From positions 434,001 to 498,000 of the forward strand of contig NZ_JYLD01000001.1 of the NCBI RefSeq assembly GCF_001043025.1: DNA of 64,000 nt, given 5' to 3'. Numbering within the stretch: the first letter of the stretch is position 1; each line of letters opens with the position of its first letter. This document shows, one piece after another, positions 44,959-54,872 of the stretch. The position numbers and the translations under genes are program-made. The notes under the pieces are model-generated. The model was not told the DNA's origin. It saw only the letters and a program-made list of their open reading frames with translations, and did not search any database. The DNA is from Pseudomonas helleri (GTDB taxonomy: Bacteria > Pseudomonadota > Gammaproteobacteria > Pseudomonadales > Pseudomonadaceae).

Positions 44959-46041
44959 TCACGCCAGGGCGGCGGCGATGGCTGCACCGACTTCTTGAGT
45001 CGAGGCCTTGCCACCCAGATCCGGGGTTTTCGGACCACTGGCAATCACGTCCTCGATGGCGCGCAAAATGCCATCGTGTGCCGCCTGATAACGCTCATCG
45101 CCTTTGCCCAAAAATTCCAGCATCAGCGCGCCCGACCAGATCATCGCAATTGGGTTGGAAATGTTTTGCCCGTAGATATCCGGCGCTGAGCCATGAACCG
45201 GTTCGAACAGCGACGGGAAATTACGCTCGGGGTTGAGGTTGGCCGACGGCGCGATGCCGATGGTGCCGGCGCAGGCAGGGCCGAGGTCGGACAGAATGTC
45301 GCCAAACAGGTTGGACGCCACCACCACGTCAAAACGGTTGGGTTGCAGCACGAAGCGCGCACACAGAATGTCGATGTGCTGCTTGTCCCACGTCACCTGC
45401 GGGTAGTTCGCCGCCATGGCTTCGGTGCGCTCGTCCCAGTACGGCATGCTGATGGAGATACCGTTGGACTTGGTCGCCGAGGTCACGTGTTTGCGCGGAC
45501 GCTCTTTGGCCACGTCGAAGGCGTACTTCAGAATGCGGTCCACACCGCGTCGGGTGAATACCGACTCTTGCAGGACAAATTCGTTTTCGGTGCCTTCAAA
45601 CATGCGCCCGCCCACCGAGGAATATTCACCTTCGGTGTTTTCGCGGATCACCACAAAGTCGATATCGCCCGGCTCGCGGCCTGCCAACGGGCACGGCACA
45701 CCCGGGAACAGACGCACAGGGCGGATGTTCACGTACTGGTCAAAGTCGCGGCGGAACTTGAGCAGCGAACCCCACAGCGAGATGTGATCCGGCACCTTGT
45801 CCGGCCAGCCCACAGCGCCGAAATAGATCGCGTCAAAGCCCTTGAGCGTCTCAAACCAGTCGTCCGGCATCATCTGCCCGTGGCGCTCGTAGTAGTCGCA
45901 GCTGGCCCACTCGATGACCTCGATCGACAGATCAAGGTTCCACTTTTTAGCCGCCGCCTCCACAACGCGCAGGCCTTCTGGCAGTACTTCGTTACCAATA
46001 CCGTCACCGGCGATGGCGGCAATTTTGAATGTCTTGCTCAT
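44959..46041 (-). CDS. dmlA: D-malate (tartrate) dehydrogenase, decarboxylating
   Basis: 360 residues from ATG 46041. Family of isopropylmalate/tartrate/D-malate dehydrogenases: IAAIAGDGIGNEVLPEGLRV at the N-terminus, RENTEGEYSSVGGR substrate motif, catalytic Tyr/Lys region, and NLFGDILSDLGPACAGTIGIAPSANL for metal and NAD binding. It turns (R)-malate to pyruvate, CO2 and NADH; many members also use tartrate or isopropylmalate. Divergent from its regulator dmlR, 75 bases apart, as in E. coli. In this cluster it would consume the (R)-malate from L-carnitine. Confidence 0.93.
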   Translation of the reverse strand: MSKTFKIAAIAGDGIGNEVLPEGLRVVEAAAKKWNLDLSIEVIEWASCDYYERHGQMMPDDWFETLKGFDAIYFGAVGWPDKVPDHISLWGSLLKFRRDFDQYVNIRPVRLFPGVPCPLAGREPGDIDFVVIRENTEGEYSSVGGRMFEGTENEFVLQESVFTRRGVDRILKYAFDVAKERPRKHVTSATKSNGISISMPYWDERTEAMAANYPQVTWDKQHIDILCARFVLQPNRFDVVVASNLFGDILSDLGPACAGTIGIAPSANLNPERNFPSLFEPVHGSAPDIYGQNISNPIAMIWSGALMLEFLGKGDERYQAAHDGILRAIEDVIASGPKTPDLGGKASTQEVGAAIAAALA

Positions 46042-46116
46042 GGGGGGCACTCTTGAAAATGGACAGTGGGCCCATGGTATAAAGCGCCAAAAGAAAGATA
46101 ATCAGGCGAAGTGAAG

Positions 46117-47064
46117 ATGGATAAGACACGGTTCGTGAATAATCTGCCCAACCTCGAAGACCTGCGCGTGTTCGTGATCGTGGCCCGCCGCTCCAGCTTT
46201 GCCGCCGCCGCCAGCGAATTGGGCGTGTCGCCGGCGTATGTCAGCAAGCGCATCCAGTTGCTGGAGCACAACATCGGCGTGCGCCTGCTGCACCGCACCA
46301 CCCGGCGCGTGGCCGTGACCGATGACGGCGAACGCGTCTACCGCTGGGCGCTGCATATATTTGATGCAGTCGAACAGATGAGCGACGAAGTCTCGGCCCT
46401 GCACCAAGAGCCGCGCGGCCAGTTGCAAATCATCAGCAGCTTCGGCCTGGGCCGTCGCCACGTTGGCCCCGCACTCTCCGAACTGTCCCAGCGCTACCCG
46501 GCCCTGGACATCCGCTTTGACATGTTCGACCGCCTGGTGGACCTGATCGAAGAAGGCTTCGACCTCGACATCCGCATTGGTGACAACATCGCCCCCAACC
46601 TCATCGCCAAACTGCTGGCCAACAACGCCCGCGTTTTATGCGCCAGCCCCGAGTACCTGCAACGCCACGGCGAACCGCGCACCCTGGCCGAACTGGCGGG
46701 CCACGAATGTTTGGTGATCAAAGAGCGCGACCACCCGTTCGGCCTGTGGCGCCTGCAAGGCCCGGAAGGCGAAGAAAGCGTCAAAGTCACCGGCGCCCTG
46801 TCCGCCAACCACGGCGAAGTCGTCCACCAATGGGCGATAGATGGACGAGGCATCCTGCTGCGCTCCCACTGGGACGTGCGCGAGAGCCTCGAAAGCGGCA
46901 AATTGGTGCACATCCTCCAGGACTACCGACAACAAGCCAACATCTGGGCCGTCTACACCGCCCCCCTCGCCAACTCCGCCAAAATCCGCGTCACCGTCGA
47001 GTTTCTGCGCCAGTACTTCAGCGAACGCCACCCCGCCACACCCCAGCGGCAAAAAGAATCGTGA
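46117..47064 (+). CDS. dmlR: LysR-type activator of D-malate metabolism
   Basis: 315 residues. ATG 46117 (MDKTRFVNNLPNLEDLRVF) is preferred over GTG 46111. The winged helix (SSFAAAASELGVSPAYVSKRIQLLE) and the effector domain (GQLQIISSFGLGRRHVGPALSEL, DIRIGDNIAPNLIAKLLANNARVLCASPEYL, CLVIKERDHPFGLW) follow E. coli DmlR closely from end to end. It should activate dmlA in response to D-malate and may also govern the carnitine genes. The divergent 75-base gap to dmlA contains TGGGCCCA, a possible half-site. Confidence 0.93.
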   Translation: MDKTRFVNNLPNLEDLRVFVIVARRSSFAAAASELGVSPAYVSKRIQLLEHNIGVRLLHRTTRRVAVTDDGERVYRWALHIFDAVEQMSDEVSALHQEPRGQLQIISSFGLGRRHVGPALSELSQRYPALDIRFDMFDRLVDLIEEGFDLDIRIGDNIAPNLIAKLLANNARVLCASPEYLQRHGEPRTLAELAGHECLVIKERDHPFGLWRLQGPEGEESVKVTGALSANHGEVVHQWAIDGRGILLRSHWDVRESLESGKLVHILQDYRQQANIWAVYTAPLANSAKIRVTVEFLRQYFSERHPATPQRQKES

Positions 47065-47084
47065 AAATAGTCTGTAATCAGGGG

Positions 47085-47112
47085 TTTACAAGCCACGCCA
47101 TCCGCGTATACT
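47085..47112 (+). promoter_or_regulatory. Sigma-70 promoter of tRNA-Thr
   Basis: TTTACA (47085–47090) and TATACT (47107–47112) with a 16-base spacer; the mature tRNA starts 14 bases after the -10 box. Confidence 0.75.
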
Positions 47113-47125
47113 CCTCGCCCATAAC

Positions 47126-47201
<76 letters not shown>

Positions 47202-47214
47202 TACGCAATACCGA

Positions 47215-47245
47215 AAAAGGCTCACCGCAAGGTGGGCCTTTTTTG
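47215..47245 (+). terminator. Rho-independent terminator of tRNA-Thr
   Basis: AAGGCTCACC and GGTGGGCCTT with loop GCAA and a T-run. Confidence 0.88.
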
Positions 47246-47346
47246 TTTCTGGGGTTTAAGTCTTGGTTGGCGGCGGTTATGTTGTCGGTACGGCCTGTAT
47301 CTAAGCAACATCACGATGTAACGCGGGTTTTTATCTCGGGGAAATT

Positions 47347-48393
47347 ATGCTGAAGCAGCTAGACATCAAAGAATTCACGGTATTTGAAGAAGCGAACCTA
47401 CGCTTCGGCAAACAACTCAACGTGATTGTTGGTGAAAACGGTGCAGGCAAAACGCATCTGCTGAAGCTGGCTTACTCGGGCCTCGCGACATGCTGGGAAG
47501 AAGGCAGTAAGCCCCACTTGGCATCTTCCCAACCGACAAAAACCATCCTGCAGAAAAGTCTCGCTGATAAATTAATAGGCGTTTTTCGCCCTGAGACCCT
47601 GGGTCGATTGGTTAGGCGCAGACCTGGCCGCGGGCGCTGCGATATCAAACTCACCTTTACTGACTCGGCTTACGACTTGGCATTTGGCTTTGCAACCAAC
47701 AGCAAAACCGAAGTTGGCATCGAGCAGTTGCCCGAGCAATGGCTGAAAACAGCCCCAGCCTATTTGCCTACACGCGAACTGCTTACCATCTATCCAAACT
47801 TCTTGGCCGTGTATGAAAACCACTACCTGGAATTTGAAGAGACATGGCGCGACACCTGCCGCCTGCTCGGCGGGCTGATGCGTAAAGGGCCAAAATTACA
47901 GCGTATTCGTGAGCTACTGGCTCCACTCGAAGACGCTATGCAAGGCAGCATCGAACTCGATAAAAGCGGGCGCTTTTACCTGCGCAACGCCAACGGCTTG
48001 ATGGAAATGCCATTGGTTGCAGAAGGCTTGCGCAAACTGGGCATGCTCGCACGCCTGATCAGCACCGGCGCTTTGTTGGATCAAGGCTACTTATTCTGGG
48101 ATGAGCCCGAGGCCAACCTTAATCCTCACCTGATCAAACAAGTGGCCAAGACCATCGTTGAACTGAGCAACAGCGGCATCCAGGTATTCATCGCCACTCA
48201 CAGCCTGTTTCTGCTGCGCGAACTGGAAATCTTGCTGGCACAGAAAAAACTCGACACCGCCTTCTTTGGTCTTCAAGCCACCGACAACGGCATCACCGTT
48301 CAACAAGGGCCCAGTCTGTACGACATTGGTGACATCACCGCTCTTGAGGAAAGTCTTCAGCAGTCAGATCGTTATTTAGCGCTGGAGGATTGA
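47347..48393 (+). CDS. AAA/ABC-type ATPase of a two-gene module
   Basis: 348 residues. Walker A in [17 protein letters not shown] (about 26–42), Walker [14 protein letters not shown] (about 250–262) and a switch His in [14 protein letters not shown]. The [15 protein letters not shown] segment stands where the ABC signature would be, as in AAA_21/OLD-like ATPases. There is no zinc hook and no fused TOPRIM nuclease. Together with the following nuclease-like gene (3-base gap) it resembles the ATPase half of anti-phage pairs. Function is inferred from architecture and from its place right after tRNA-Thr. Confidence 0.85.
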   Translation: MLKQLDIKEFTVFEEANLRFGKQLNVIVGENGAGKTHLLKLAYSGLATCWEEGSKPHLASSQPTKTILQKSLADKLIGVFRPETLGRLVRRRPGRGRCDIKLTFTDSAYDLAFGFATNSKTEVGIEQLPEQWLKTAPAYLPTRELLTIYPNFLAVYENHYLEFEETWRDTCRLLGGLMRKGPKLQRIRELLAPLEDAMQGSIELDKSGRFYLRNANGLMEMPLVAEGLRKLGMLARLISTGALLDQGYLFWDEPEANLNPHLIKQVAKTIVELSNSGIQVFIATHSLFLLRELEILLAQKKLDTAFFGLQATDNGITVQQGPSLYDIGDITALEESLQQSDRYLALED

Positions 48394-48395
48394 GC

Positions 48396-48899
48396 ATGGC
48401 GGCGCTCGATGTCGATGGCCTGATATTCACCTTCCCAGACACGTGGCAAGCCAGCAAATTTGATGAGTGGTCCTTTTACAGGCGTCACTTCATGACATTG
48501 CGCAACAACCTGCAAGCAGTCGACATTCTGGTGTTGTCACCTGAAAAAGTAGCCTTCTTGGTTGAAGTCAAAGACTATCGACACCCCGATGCCGGAAAGC
48601 CCTCAGAGCTGGCAGAAACCATCGTAAACAAAGTGCTGTGCACTTTGGCTGCGTTACTGCCAGCCCGTCTTCATGCCAGCACTCCGCTTGACGAGAAAAC
48701 CCTCAGCAAAGCGGTACTCGGTTGCGAAAGGCTTCAAGTCATCGTGCATATTGAACAACCCGCCACCCACCAGCCCCGCGTCGATTTGGCAGACCTGAAA
48801 CAGAAACTCAAATCCAAACTGCGGGCGATCGATGCACATCCGAAGATAGTCAGCATGGCCAAGCCGCTGGGGATGGGGTGGGTTGTTAGTAACCCGTGA
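48396..48899 (+). CDS. Small PD-(D/E)xK-like nuclease partner
   Basis: 167 residues from ATG 48396, which follows GGAGG at 48384–48388. It has AVDILVLSPEKVAFLVEVKDYRHP, matching the D...ExK core of restriction-like nucleases, with a hydrophobic strand before it. The rest is not recognised. Beginning 3 bases after the ATPase stop, it is almost certainly the second half of the same module. I know no family name for the pair; the residues fit a DNA-cutting effector driven by the ATPase. Confidence 0.72.
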   Translation: MAALDVDGLIFTFPDTWQASKFDEWSFYRRHFMTLRNNLQAVDILVLSPEKVAFLVEVKDYRHPDAGKPSELAETIVNKVLCTLAALLPARLHASTPLDEKTLSKAVLGCERLQVIVHIEQPATHQPRVDLADLKQKLKSKLRAIDAHPKIVSMAKPLGMGWVVSNP

Positions 48900-49423
48900 A
48901 GTGGGCTGCCCGGCGGCAATACTTGGCTGAACGCTGATCGCTCTCAACCTGATTCAGTACGGGAGATGGGGCTAGTTTTGGAGCGTTTATCGCCTGCATC
49001 AGGCCTACCTACCCCTCTTAACTGCGTCCATGCCTGAGGTATTCCTCCTCGTGAAAATCGAGTGACTGGCACCGAAGTCACCAGTAGCAGGGATGTAGAT
49101 GATTGTGCCGCAGCGCAGGGGGGAATGAACTGTGCCTGACTGACAGGCATGCCCCGGTTATCGTATTGCTGCTTTAACCCGGTTCAAGATCTCGGAGCAT
49201 TGGTCTCGTTAGACAATGCAACCTCTATCCGCCTGCCTCCTCTGAAGTGCTCAAGAGACCGGAGCATCAGATGCCCAAGCTCCCGGCGCTAAAGAGCCAT
49301 CAATCCTGCGTTAGTGGACATCCCCCATGGATCGCAGGGCCTTGTTCCCTGATAACACTCAGCATTCTTGGCGGAATGACAAGGGGAAAGTTTCAAAGAT
49401 TTGGCTTCGACAGGAGTTTGATC
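48900..49423. other. Gene-free stretch
   Basis: About 520 bases between the ATPase–nuclease pair and the integrase remnant. No supported gene; frames here lack ribosome binding sites or domains. Confidence 0.5.
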
Positions 49424-50174
49424 ATGGCATTGGTAGGTAGACGGGATGGGCGGAATTTTGGATATGGACGGCAACTGAGTTATGCCGGGCCCCAGGCGTT
49501 GCGCGATCTGTTTGGCGGGGGCATTACGGTACGGTCAACGCGCACAATGAACGCTGGCAGGCGTTTGTTCGTTGGTGTCCGGAGGATGGGCCGGGGTTTA
49601 ACGAAGCGCGGCAGATTAAATGGCAGACCTTACTGGAATACGCCGAATATCTGCGTCAGCAAGTTGAACAAAGCGCTGTAGGCATCGCCACCGCGCAAAA
49701 CCGATTGTCCAGCGTGAACCGGACTATGGCTGCGCTTCGCGGTGATCAGCCCGTGAAAGTACCGAGCCAAGCAAGGCGTTGAGAATGCAGAGGGCCAGTG
49801 TTCGTCACTCAGTGCCGCAAGGCCAAGACCGCGAACAGGTGAGGCGAATCGTCGAAGTGCTCTGCGAACACGAAATGCCACGTGTCGCGGCCATCGCGCA
49901 GTTGGCGCCAGCCACCGGCAGGCGCTTACGCGAGGCTATTTTGGCCCACCTACCGCGTTTAAACATGAGGCAGAGCAATACGGCAAGATCAAAATCCAGG
50001 AAGGCACCAAAGGTTGCCGATCTGGTTCCTCGCAGGATTAAGGCAGATGATCATATTCGTGACGCACTTAGGTTTGCCGAACAGATCTCACCCGACGTTA
50101 GCCACAACCTGCTTGCACCGGGTTTAATGGTGGACTCCCATCACAGCAAGATACGCAAGCGACCTCTTAAGTAA
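49424..50174 (+). pseudogene. Decayed integrase-domain protein (tyrosine recombinase-like)
   Basis: It starts MALVGRRDGRNFGYGRQLSYAGPQALRDLFGGG after CAGGAG, then the frame breaks in a G-run near 49515. The next frame reads HYGTVNAHNERWQAFVRW onward to SSVNRTMAALRGDQPVKVPS, breaks again near 49775, and a third reads MQRASVRHSVPQGQDREQVRRIVEVL. These pieces together match a Pseudomonas integrase family ('integrase domain-containing'), but the C-terminal catalytic region is missing or scrambled. At least two frameshifts and a truncation make it non-functional. It marks how this island arrived. Confidence 0.82.
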
Positions 50175-50338
50175 AAGAGAGCTCTCTCCTCAGCTCCGTA
50201 AACAAAGTCACAGAAGTGGCGTATCGCCATCAAAAATGACTTAGTATAGATCGTGCGTAAGGAGACGCGGTCAGGAATGAATTCGATACCCAGCTCCTTA
50301 CGGTGGCTTCAACCATAAGTCTAAGCTGGAGTTTTCTG

Positions 50339-51778
50339 ATGGCTCATGATGCATCTCCATCGTGGAGCGGGTTTAATTATCAGGGGAAAGTTGCCCTTTA
50401 CTACGCTCTGCGTTTAATAAATGAAAAGGCCGCAGACTTTGATTTTACTGACTATAGTCTAGTTTTAGAAAACACCGAAGATTTCGAAGTAAGATTAAAA
50501 AATACTCCTATATCGCTTCACCAAGTTAAAGCTTACCAAAATTCCAGCTTCAGCTCCTATAGCAAGGCACTCGTAGGAATAACTCTCGAGCTTTATAACA
50601 AAAAAAGTGCACAAGGGTACATACACACATGGAATCCAATTAACCCTAAAAAGAATAAAACCTTCACGGAATCTATCGCCAGCGATTTTAGCGATATTGT
50701 AAACGAATATAGTAACTGCCAAAAAAAAGATGGGAGCACTATAATTGAACAGGCTGCTAGCACCAAAGTTTCTATAAAAAAATTAGCAGCAATAATACGA
50801 CTAGCGCTTCCAAGTACAAACGAAAAAAACTTGGTTACATTGCTAGAGAGCATTGGAAACATAACTGATGATGCCGTAAAAAGAATTCAACCCTACGGAT
50901 ACCCTGACGGAAAAAATTTCTGCGACCTTGATGATATAAATAAAAAAGTTGAAGAAGAACTCTCCTTAAGCTTTTCCAATCGCGGTATAACCAACACACC
51001 GCAACAGCTTAAAAATGCTTTTCACTACTTGCTTGGGTATACGGACAAACACATCATAGAGCGACACAAAAACACTGGCGGCTCTCCGATTCCGATATCA
51101 TTTAATGAAATATTATCGATTCTGAGCCATGACTTCGAAGATGTCAGTTCTGAATACCTTGCCTACGAATTCAAAAATCAATTTTTAAGTAAATTTGACG
51201 AATTCATGACATACCCTGAGCTTTACATTGAGCCAGAGCTCGATAACGGTGCTGTATGCAACTTGAGATCTATTTACACTTTACTTTCCAATCTGAGCGC
51301 AATTGATCTCTGGGACTACCACAGAAATTTTTCGCCCCACGAATATATTGACACATCAAACAATTTATCAAATGCATTCAACACCGATCTCCAAGGTGTC
51401 TTTCTGGTTCTTATAAAAATATTCAACGAGATTGACTACGAAAAGTCTAAACACGACAAAGCTAGTAAAAAAATAACTTACAGCACAACATTAAAGCCTA
51501 CTGAGTACTACTTACCAACCACGATTCAGTCAGGATTTCCAGCGAGCATTATTGCTCGAAAAGTGATTAACAACCCAAACATGATAGAAACGTTGTTTGA
51601 GATAAGCACGCTAATCTATGATGGAGCACTTATAACAAAACTTCCATCCCAACTCGGAAGTCACACAACAGCTCCAGATCAAGTTGGTGCTGACATGCGT
51701 CAGCGAAGAGAAAGCATCCTTGAGAATATACGACTCATACCCATTCAGATGGCTAAGGATGAGCTAAATGTTAAGTGA
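50339..51778 (+). CDS. ABC-three-component system effector (nuclease-like N-terminus)
   Basis: 479 residues from ATG 50339, after TGGAG (the frame is open to 50303). The N-terminus SWSGFNYQGKVALYYAL, then SLVLENTEDFEVR and HQVKAYQ, follows the E-D-QxK pattern of Cap4/DUF4297-like dsDNA nucleases. The C-terminal part is not recognised in detail, but the family is known as an 'ABC-three component system protein'. Its 3' end overlaps the middle component by 11 bases. DNA is AT-rich, unlike the core genes. Likely role: the cutting arm of an anti-phage conflict system. Confidence 0.78.
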   Translation: MAHDASPSWSGFNYQGKVALYYALRLINEKAADFDFTDYSLVLENTEDFEVRLKNTPISLHQVKAYQNSSFSSYSKALVGITLELYNKKSAQGYIHTWNPINPKKNKTFTESIASDFSDIVNEYSNCQKKDGSTIIEQAASTKVSIKKLAAIIRLALPSTNEKNLVTLLESIGNITDDAVKRIQPYGYPDGKNFCDLDDINKKVEEELSLSFSNRGITNTPQQLKNAFHYLLGYTDKHIIERHKNTGGSPIPISFNEILSILSHDFEDVSSEYLAYEFKNQFLSKFDEFMTYPELYIEPELDNGAVCNLRSIYTLLSNLSAIDLWDYHRNFSPHEYIDTSNNLSNAFNTDLQGVFLVLIKIFNEIDYEKSKHDKASKKITYSTTLKPTEYYLPTTIQSGFPASIIARKVINNPNMIETLFEISTLIYDGALITKLPSQLGSHTTAPDQVGADMRQRRESILENIRLIPIQMAKDELNVK

Positions 51779-52487
51779 GCATATCTATAATATTTTTTTA
51801 AACAATGGTTACTGCAAAGTCCCTAACAACCATAGCCTTGATGGATATATACACTCCCTATTTGAACCAAAAGAGGCGCCTCACAGAGAAGAGTATTTTG
51901 TTGTTATTGAAGCAATAACACAGTCTGCGCAAGCGACAGAGTATCTGCTTAATGAAGGTGCCGACCTACTTTTCAACAAATTTTGCTCCATGGAAAACCT
52001 TAAAAAATCATTTGCCAAAAACTGCACAATGATTATTTGCTGTGAAGCCGCGAATACAACACGCAAGCTAACGTTTCAACTTGAGGAGGATCATTACAAC
52101 TTCAAGAAAAACGTTATCATCTACACCAAAGGTGAAATTACCGGTCTAGAACAGTTCTGCGGCAGCGACCACTCCTTTCAAAAACTTTCAAATGAACTTA
52201 TAAACACCATAATAAACTCCGACTCAGGAAATGAGTTTCGCGCATTCAAAGAACAAACCAAGAACCGCAATAATCACTATTCGCTGCTCATAAAAATAAT
52301 CATGAAACTACCGTTTATTTCTTATCAACCAAAAGCAAAAAGCCTTATCGATTTAGAAATCAGCATCGAAAAAGCACTAACACTTGAACAGCGAACCATT
52401 TACAACAAACTGCTACTGTTAGACTTGAATGCATCTGAAGAAGACACTGAGAAACTGATCTTTGAAGCATGGAATAACATATCATGA
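51768..52487 (+). CDS. ABC-three-component system middle component
   Basis: 239 residues, acidic, AT-rich gene, beginning MLSEHIYNIFLNNGYCKVPNNHSLDG. A helical protein (ATEYLLNEGADLLFNKFCSMENLKKSF) with a C-terminal helix-rich tail that fits the 'middle component' group, thought to link the effector to the ATPase. It overlaps the effector stop (11 bases) and the ATPase start (4 bases, ATGA). Assignment depends on position between a nuclease-like effector and a Rad50-like ATPase. Confidence 0.72.
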   Translation: MLSEHIYNIFLNNGYCKVPNNHSLDGYIHSLFEPKEAPHREEYFVVIEAITQSAQATEYLLNEGADLLFNKFCSMENLKKSFAKNCTMIICCEAANTTRKLTFQLEEDHYNFKKNVIIYTKGEITGLEQFCGSDHSFQKLSNELINTIINSDSGNEFRAFKEQTKNRNNHYSLLIKIIMKLPFISYQPKAKSLIDLEISIEKALTLEQRTIYNKLLLLDLNASEEDTEKLIFEAWNNIS

Positions 52488-54844
52488 TTAAACTAAAAGG
52501 AATTACATTCAAAAACTTCAAGGTATTTGGCCCGATCCCATACAGAATAAACTTTGAAGACAACAAACTTATTCTTATGGATGGCCCAAATGGATATGGA
52601 AAAACCTCAGTATTCGACGCCATTGAACTAGCATTAACAGGCAACATTTCGCGCCTAATCGCATTAGAAAACCGTCAAAATCCGACAGATATTGTGGTCG
52701 CTCACGATGGAGCACAAGAAGTCGAGGTAATTCTTGAGTTCAAGGATGACAACTCAAAAGAGCATGCAATACTTAGAAAACTTAAAGACCCTATCCCCAG
52801 AGACGCCAGAAAAATTTCAAAATTTCAGGAGCTCTGGCAAAGTTATGAAATGATTGACGAACAGTGGCAAGCGGTTGACTCGACACAAATCGGAAACTAC
52901 CTTGACAGCAAAAACTTCACTCGAGATTTCAGTTTATTCCATTATATACAACAGGAAGAAACTGCTATTTTTCTTAAATCCAAAAACGAAGCACAACGTG
53001 CGGAGGAGCTATCTCAGCTTTTCGGTGACACAAAGAAGGCTGAAGACAAGCTATCCCACTTAAATTCCATACAGAAAAAAATTGACGCATTAAAAAAAGG
53101 CACCTGGCAAAAAATATCGCACATAAAATCAACATACAATATTTCAAACATTACCGACTTAACCAACACCTCAAAGTCCCTGCATTTTTTTTTACTACCT
53201 CACCTTGTAGAAAAAAAATCGACACCTGAATGGGATAAGGCAGACCTAGGGATTTTATCTCAAGAAAAGCTGAGTCATTTCCTTGAGGAAGTTAGCCATA
53301 TAAAATATTTTATAAATCATAAAGCTGATTATTTAAGACTGAGATCTTACTCAAGAGCATCACAACGAATAGAGCCGATACGATATTTTATACAATCATT
53401 CAATTTTTTGAGCAAAATAACCGACCTTCAAAAACTTGGTGCAAGAAACAGCTTTCTTCGTCAGACTTTAAGTACATTGAACTCCGGCAACCTCCAACGG
53501 ATAAAAGACATATCAACGACTGAAGATCTTTTTGGAGTTCTACAATCTGCACCTCCTTTAGAATTCAACAAAAAACTTGACGAACTGATCCTAGAGGAAC
53601 AAAAGAGTTCAGGTTTAGACAAACTCTATAGCGACATAATAAAACATCATAATTACCTTAGCGGGGCTCTATCCGTCTTACCTGATGAGAGAAACTGTCT
53701 ATTATGTGGGCATCCATATGAAACCCACAATCTACTAACTGCAGCAGTCTCTGATCATGAAAATCTAATTAAAACTCTTCTTAATGATCAGGCGACGTTA
53801 TTAGTAACAATGAGGGAATATTTTTACAAGAAACACTTAGCGCCTCTGATAGAGAAAATAAAAAGCCTTCTAGAGAAAGCTCCCTCTCCTTCTGAAAACG
53901 ACCTAAATAATCTAGCCCGAGCAAGAGACAATCAAGATACACTAAAAAAACTACACGCATGGCTGCTACGTGAAAACATAGAATTTGAAGATCTTTTAAC
54001 TGTAGACCTTCCATCACTTCGAACTGATGCCGATATTCAGCACGCTGTCGGCGAGTTATCAGAACGTATTCGAAATGCTTCTGGCGCACCAGCAGAAAAT
54101 TATCACGATGCAAACAGTGGCAATGTATTTGATAGGATTTTTCGAGACTATTTTTCTAGCGACCCCAAAAATATATTGAGCGAAATCGCAGAATGGGCCG
54201 ATCAGAAGACGCAGTATATCCAAGAAAATTATTTCAACTCACTCCAAAATATTGTAATAGAACTTACTGCGCTCGACAAAAAATTTTTAACCCTAAAGCA
54301 ATTAGGGGAAGAACTAACTGAAATAATGATAACTCTACGCACTCAAATTAGACAATACAGGAAAAAACTTATAACCGACATCGAAATACCATTTTATATT
54401 TACTCCGGAAAAATACTTCAAGCCCATCAGGCAGGATTAGGCCTAGGTGTTCTTATTAAAGACCCAACTGGAGGAGATGAGCTAAAAAATGTTCGACTTG
54501 TTTCTAATTGGAGAAGTGACCATGACATCCTAAACACTATGAGTTCCGGACAAATATCAGCCGTTGTGATATCCCTAGCTCTTGCGCTGAACAAAGTTTA
54601 TGCAAAATCTTTTTCCACCATTCTTATTGACGACCCAGTGCAGACGATGGATGACATAAATATGTCTTCCCTAGTCGAGCTACTCAGAAATGAATTCTCA
54701 GAAAAACAAATAATTCTTTCTACGCACGAAGAGAAAGTCTCTAGGTATTTCGTCTACAAATTCTTAAAACATGGACACTCGGTCAAAAAAGTAAACCTCA
54801 TGGAAAGAAAAGAATACACCCCGAACAACAATTATATTTACTAA
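52484..54844 (+). CDS. ABC-three-component system ATPase (Rad50/SMC-like)
   Basis: 786 residues. Walker A MDGPNGYGKTSVFDA (about 32–46), a long coiled middle broken by a zinc hook CLLCG (about 405–409), an ABC-type signature MSSGQ (about 686–690), Walker B ILIDDPVQTMDD (about 710–721) and a switch His in ILSTHEEK. This is the Rad50/RecF-type layout with the hook that joins two dimers. In ABC-3C systems the ATPase likely detects invading DNA and licenses the effector. All key residues are intact. Confidence 0.88.
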   Translation: MIKLKGITFKNFKVFGPIPYRINFEDNKLILMDGPNGYGKTSVFDAIELALTGNISRLIALENRQNPTDIVVAHDGAQEVEVILEFKDDNSKEHAILRKLKDPIPRDARKISKFQELWQSYEMIDEQWQAVDSTQIGNYLDSKNFTRDFSLFHYIQQEETAIFLKSKNEAQRAEELSQLFGDTKKAEDKLSHLNSIQKKIDALKKGTWQKISHIKSTYNISNITDLTNTSKSLHFFLLPHLVEKKSTPEWDKADLGILSQEKLSHFLEEVSHIKYFINHKADYLRLRSYSRASQRIEPIRYFIQSFNFLSKITDLQKLGARNSFLRQTLSTLNSGNLQRIKDISTTEDLFGVLQSAPPLEFNKKLDELILEEQKSSGLDKLYSDIIKHHNYLSGALSVLPDERNCLLCGHPYETHNLLTAAVSDHENLIKTLLNDQATLLVTMREYFYKKHLAPLIEKIKSLLEKAPSPSENDLNNLARARDNQDTLKKLHAWLLRENIEFEDLLTVDLPSLRTDADIQHAVGELSERIRNASGAPAENYHDANSGNVFDRIFRDYFSSDPKNILSEIAEWADQKTQYIQENYFNSLQNIVIELTALDKKFLTLKQLGEELTEIMITLRTQIRQYRKKLITDIEIPFYIYSGKILQAHQAGLGLGVLIKDPTGGDELKNVRLVSNWRSDHDILNTMSSGQISAVVISLALALNKVYAKSFSTILIDDPVQTMDDINMSSLVELLRNEFSEKQIILSTHEEKVSRYFVYKFLKHGHSVKKVNLMERKEYTPNNNYIY

Positions 54845-54872
54845 ACTCATCGCGCAAAATCTTGCACTGCTC

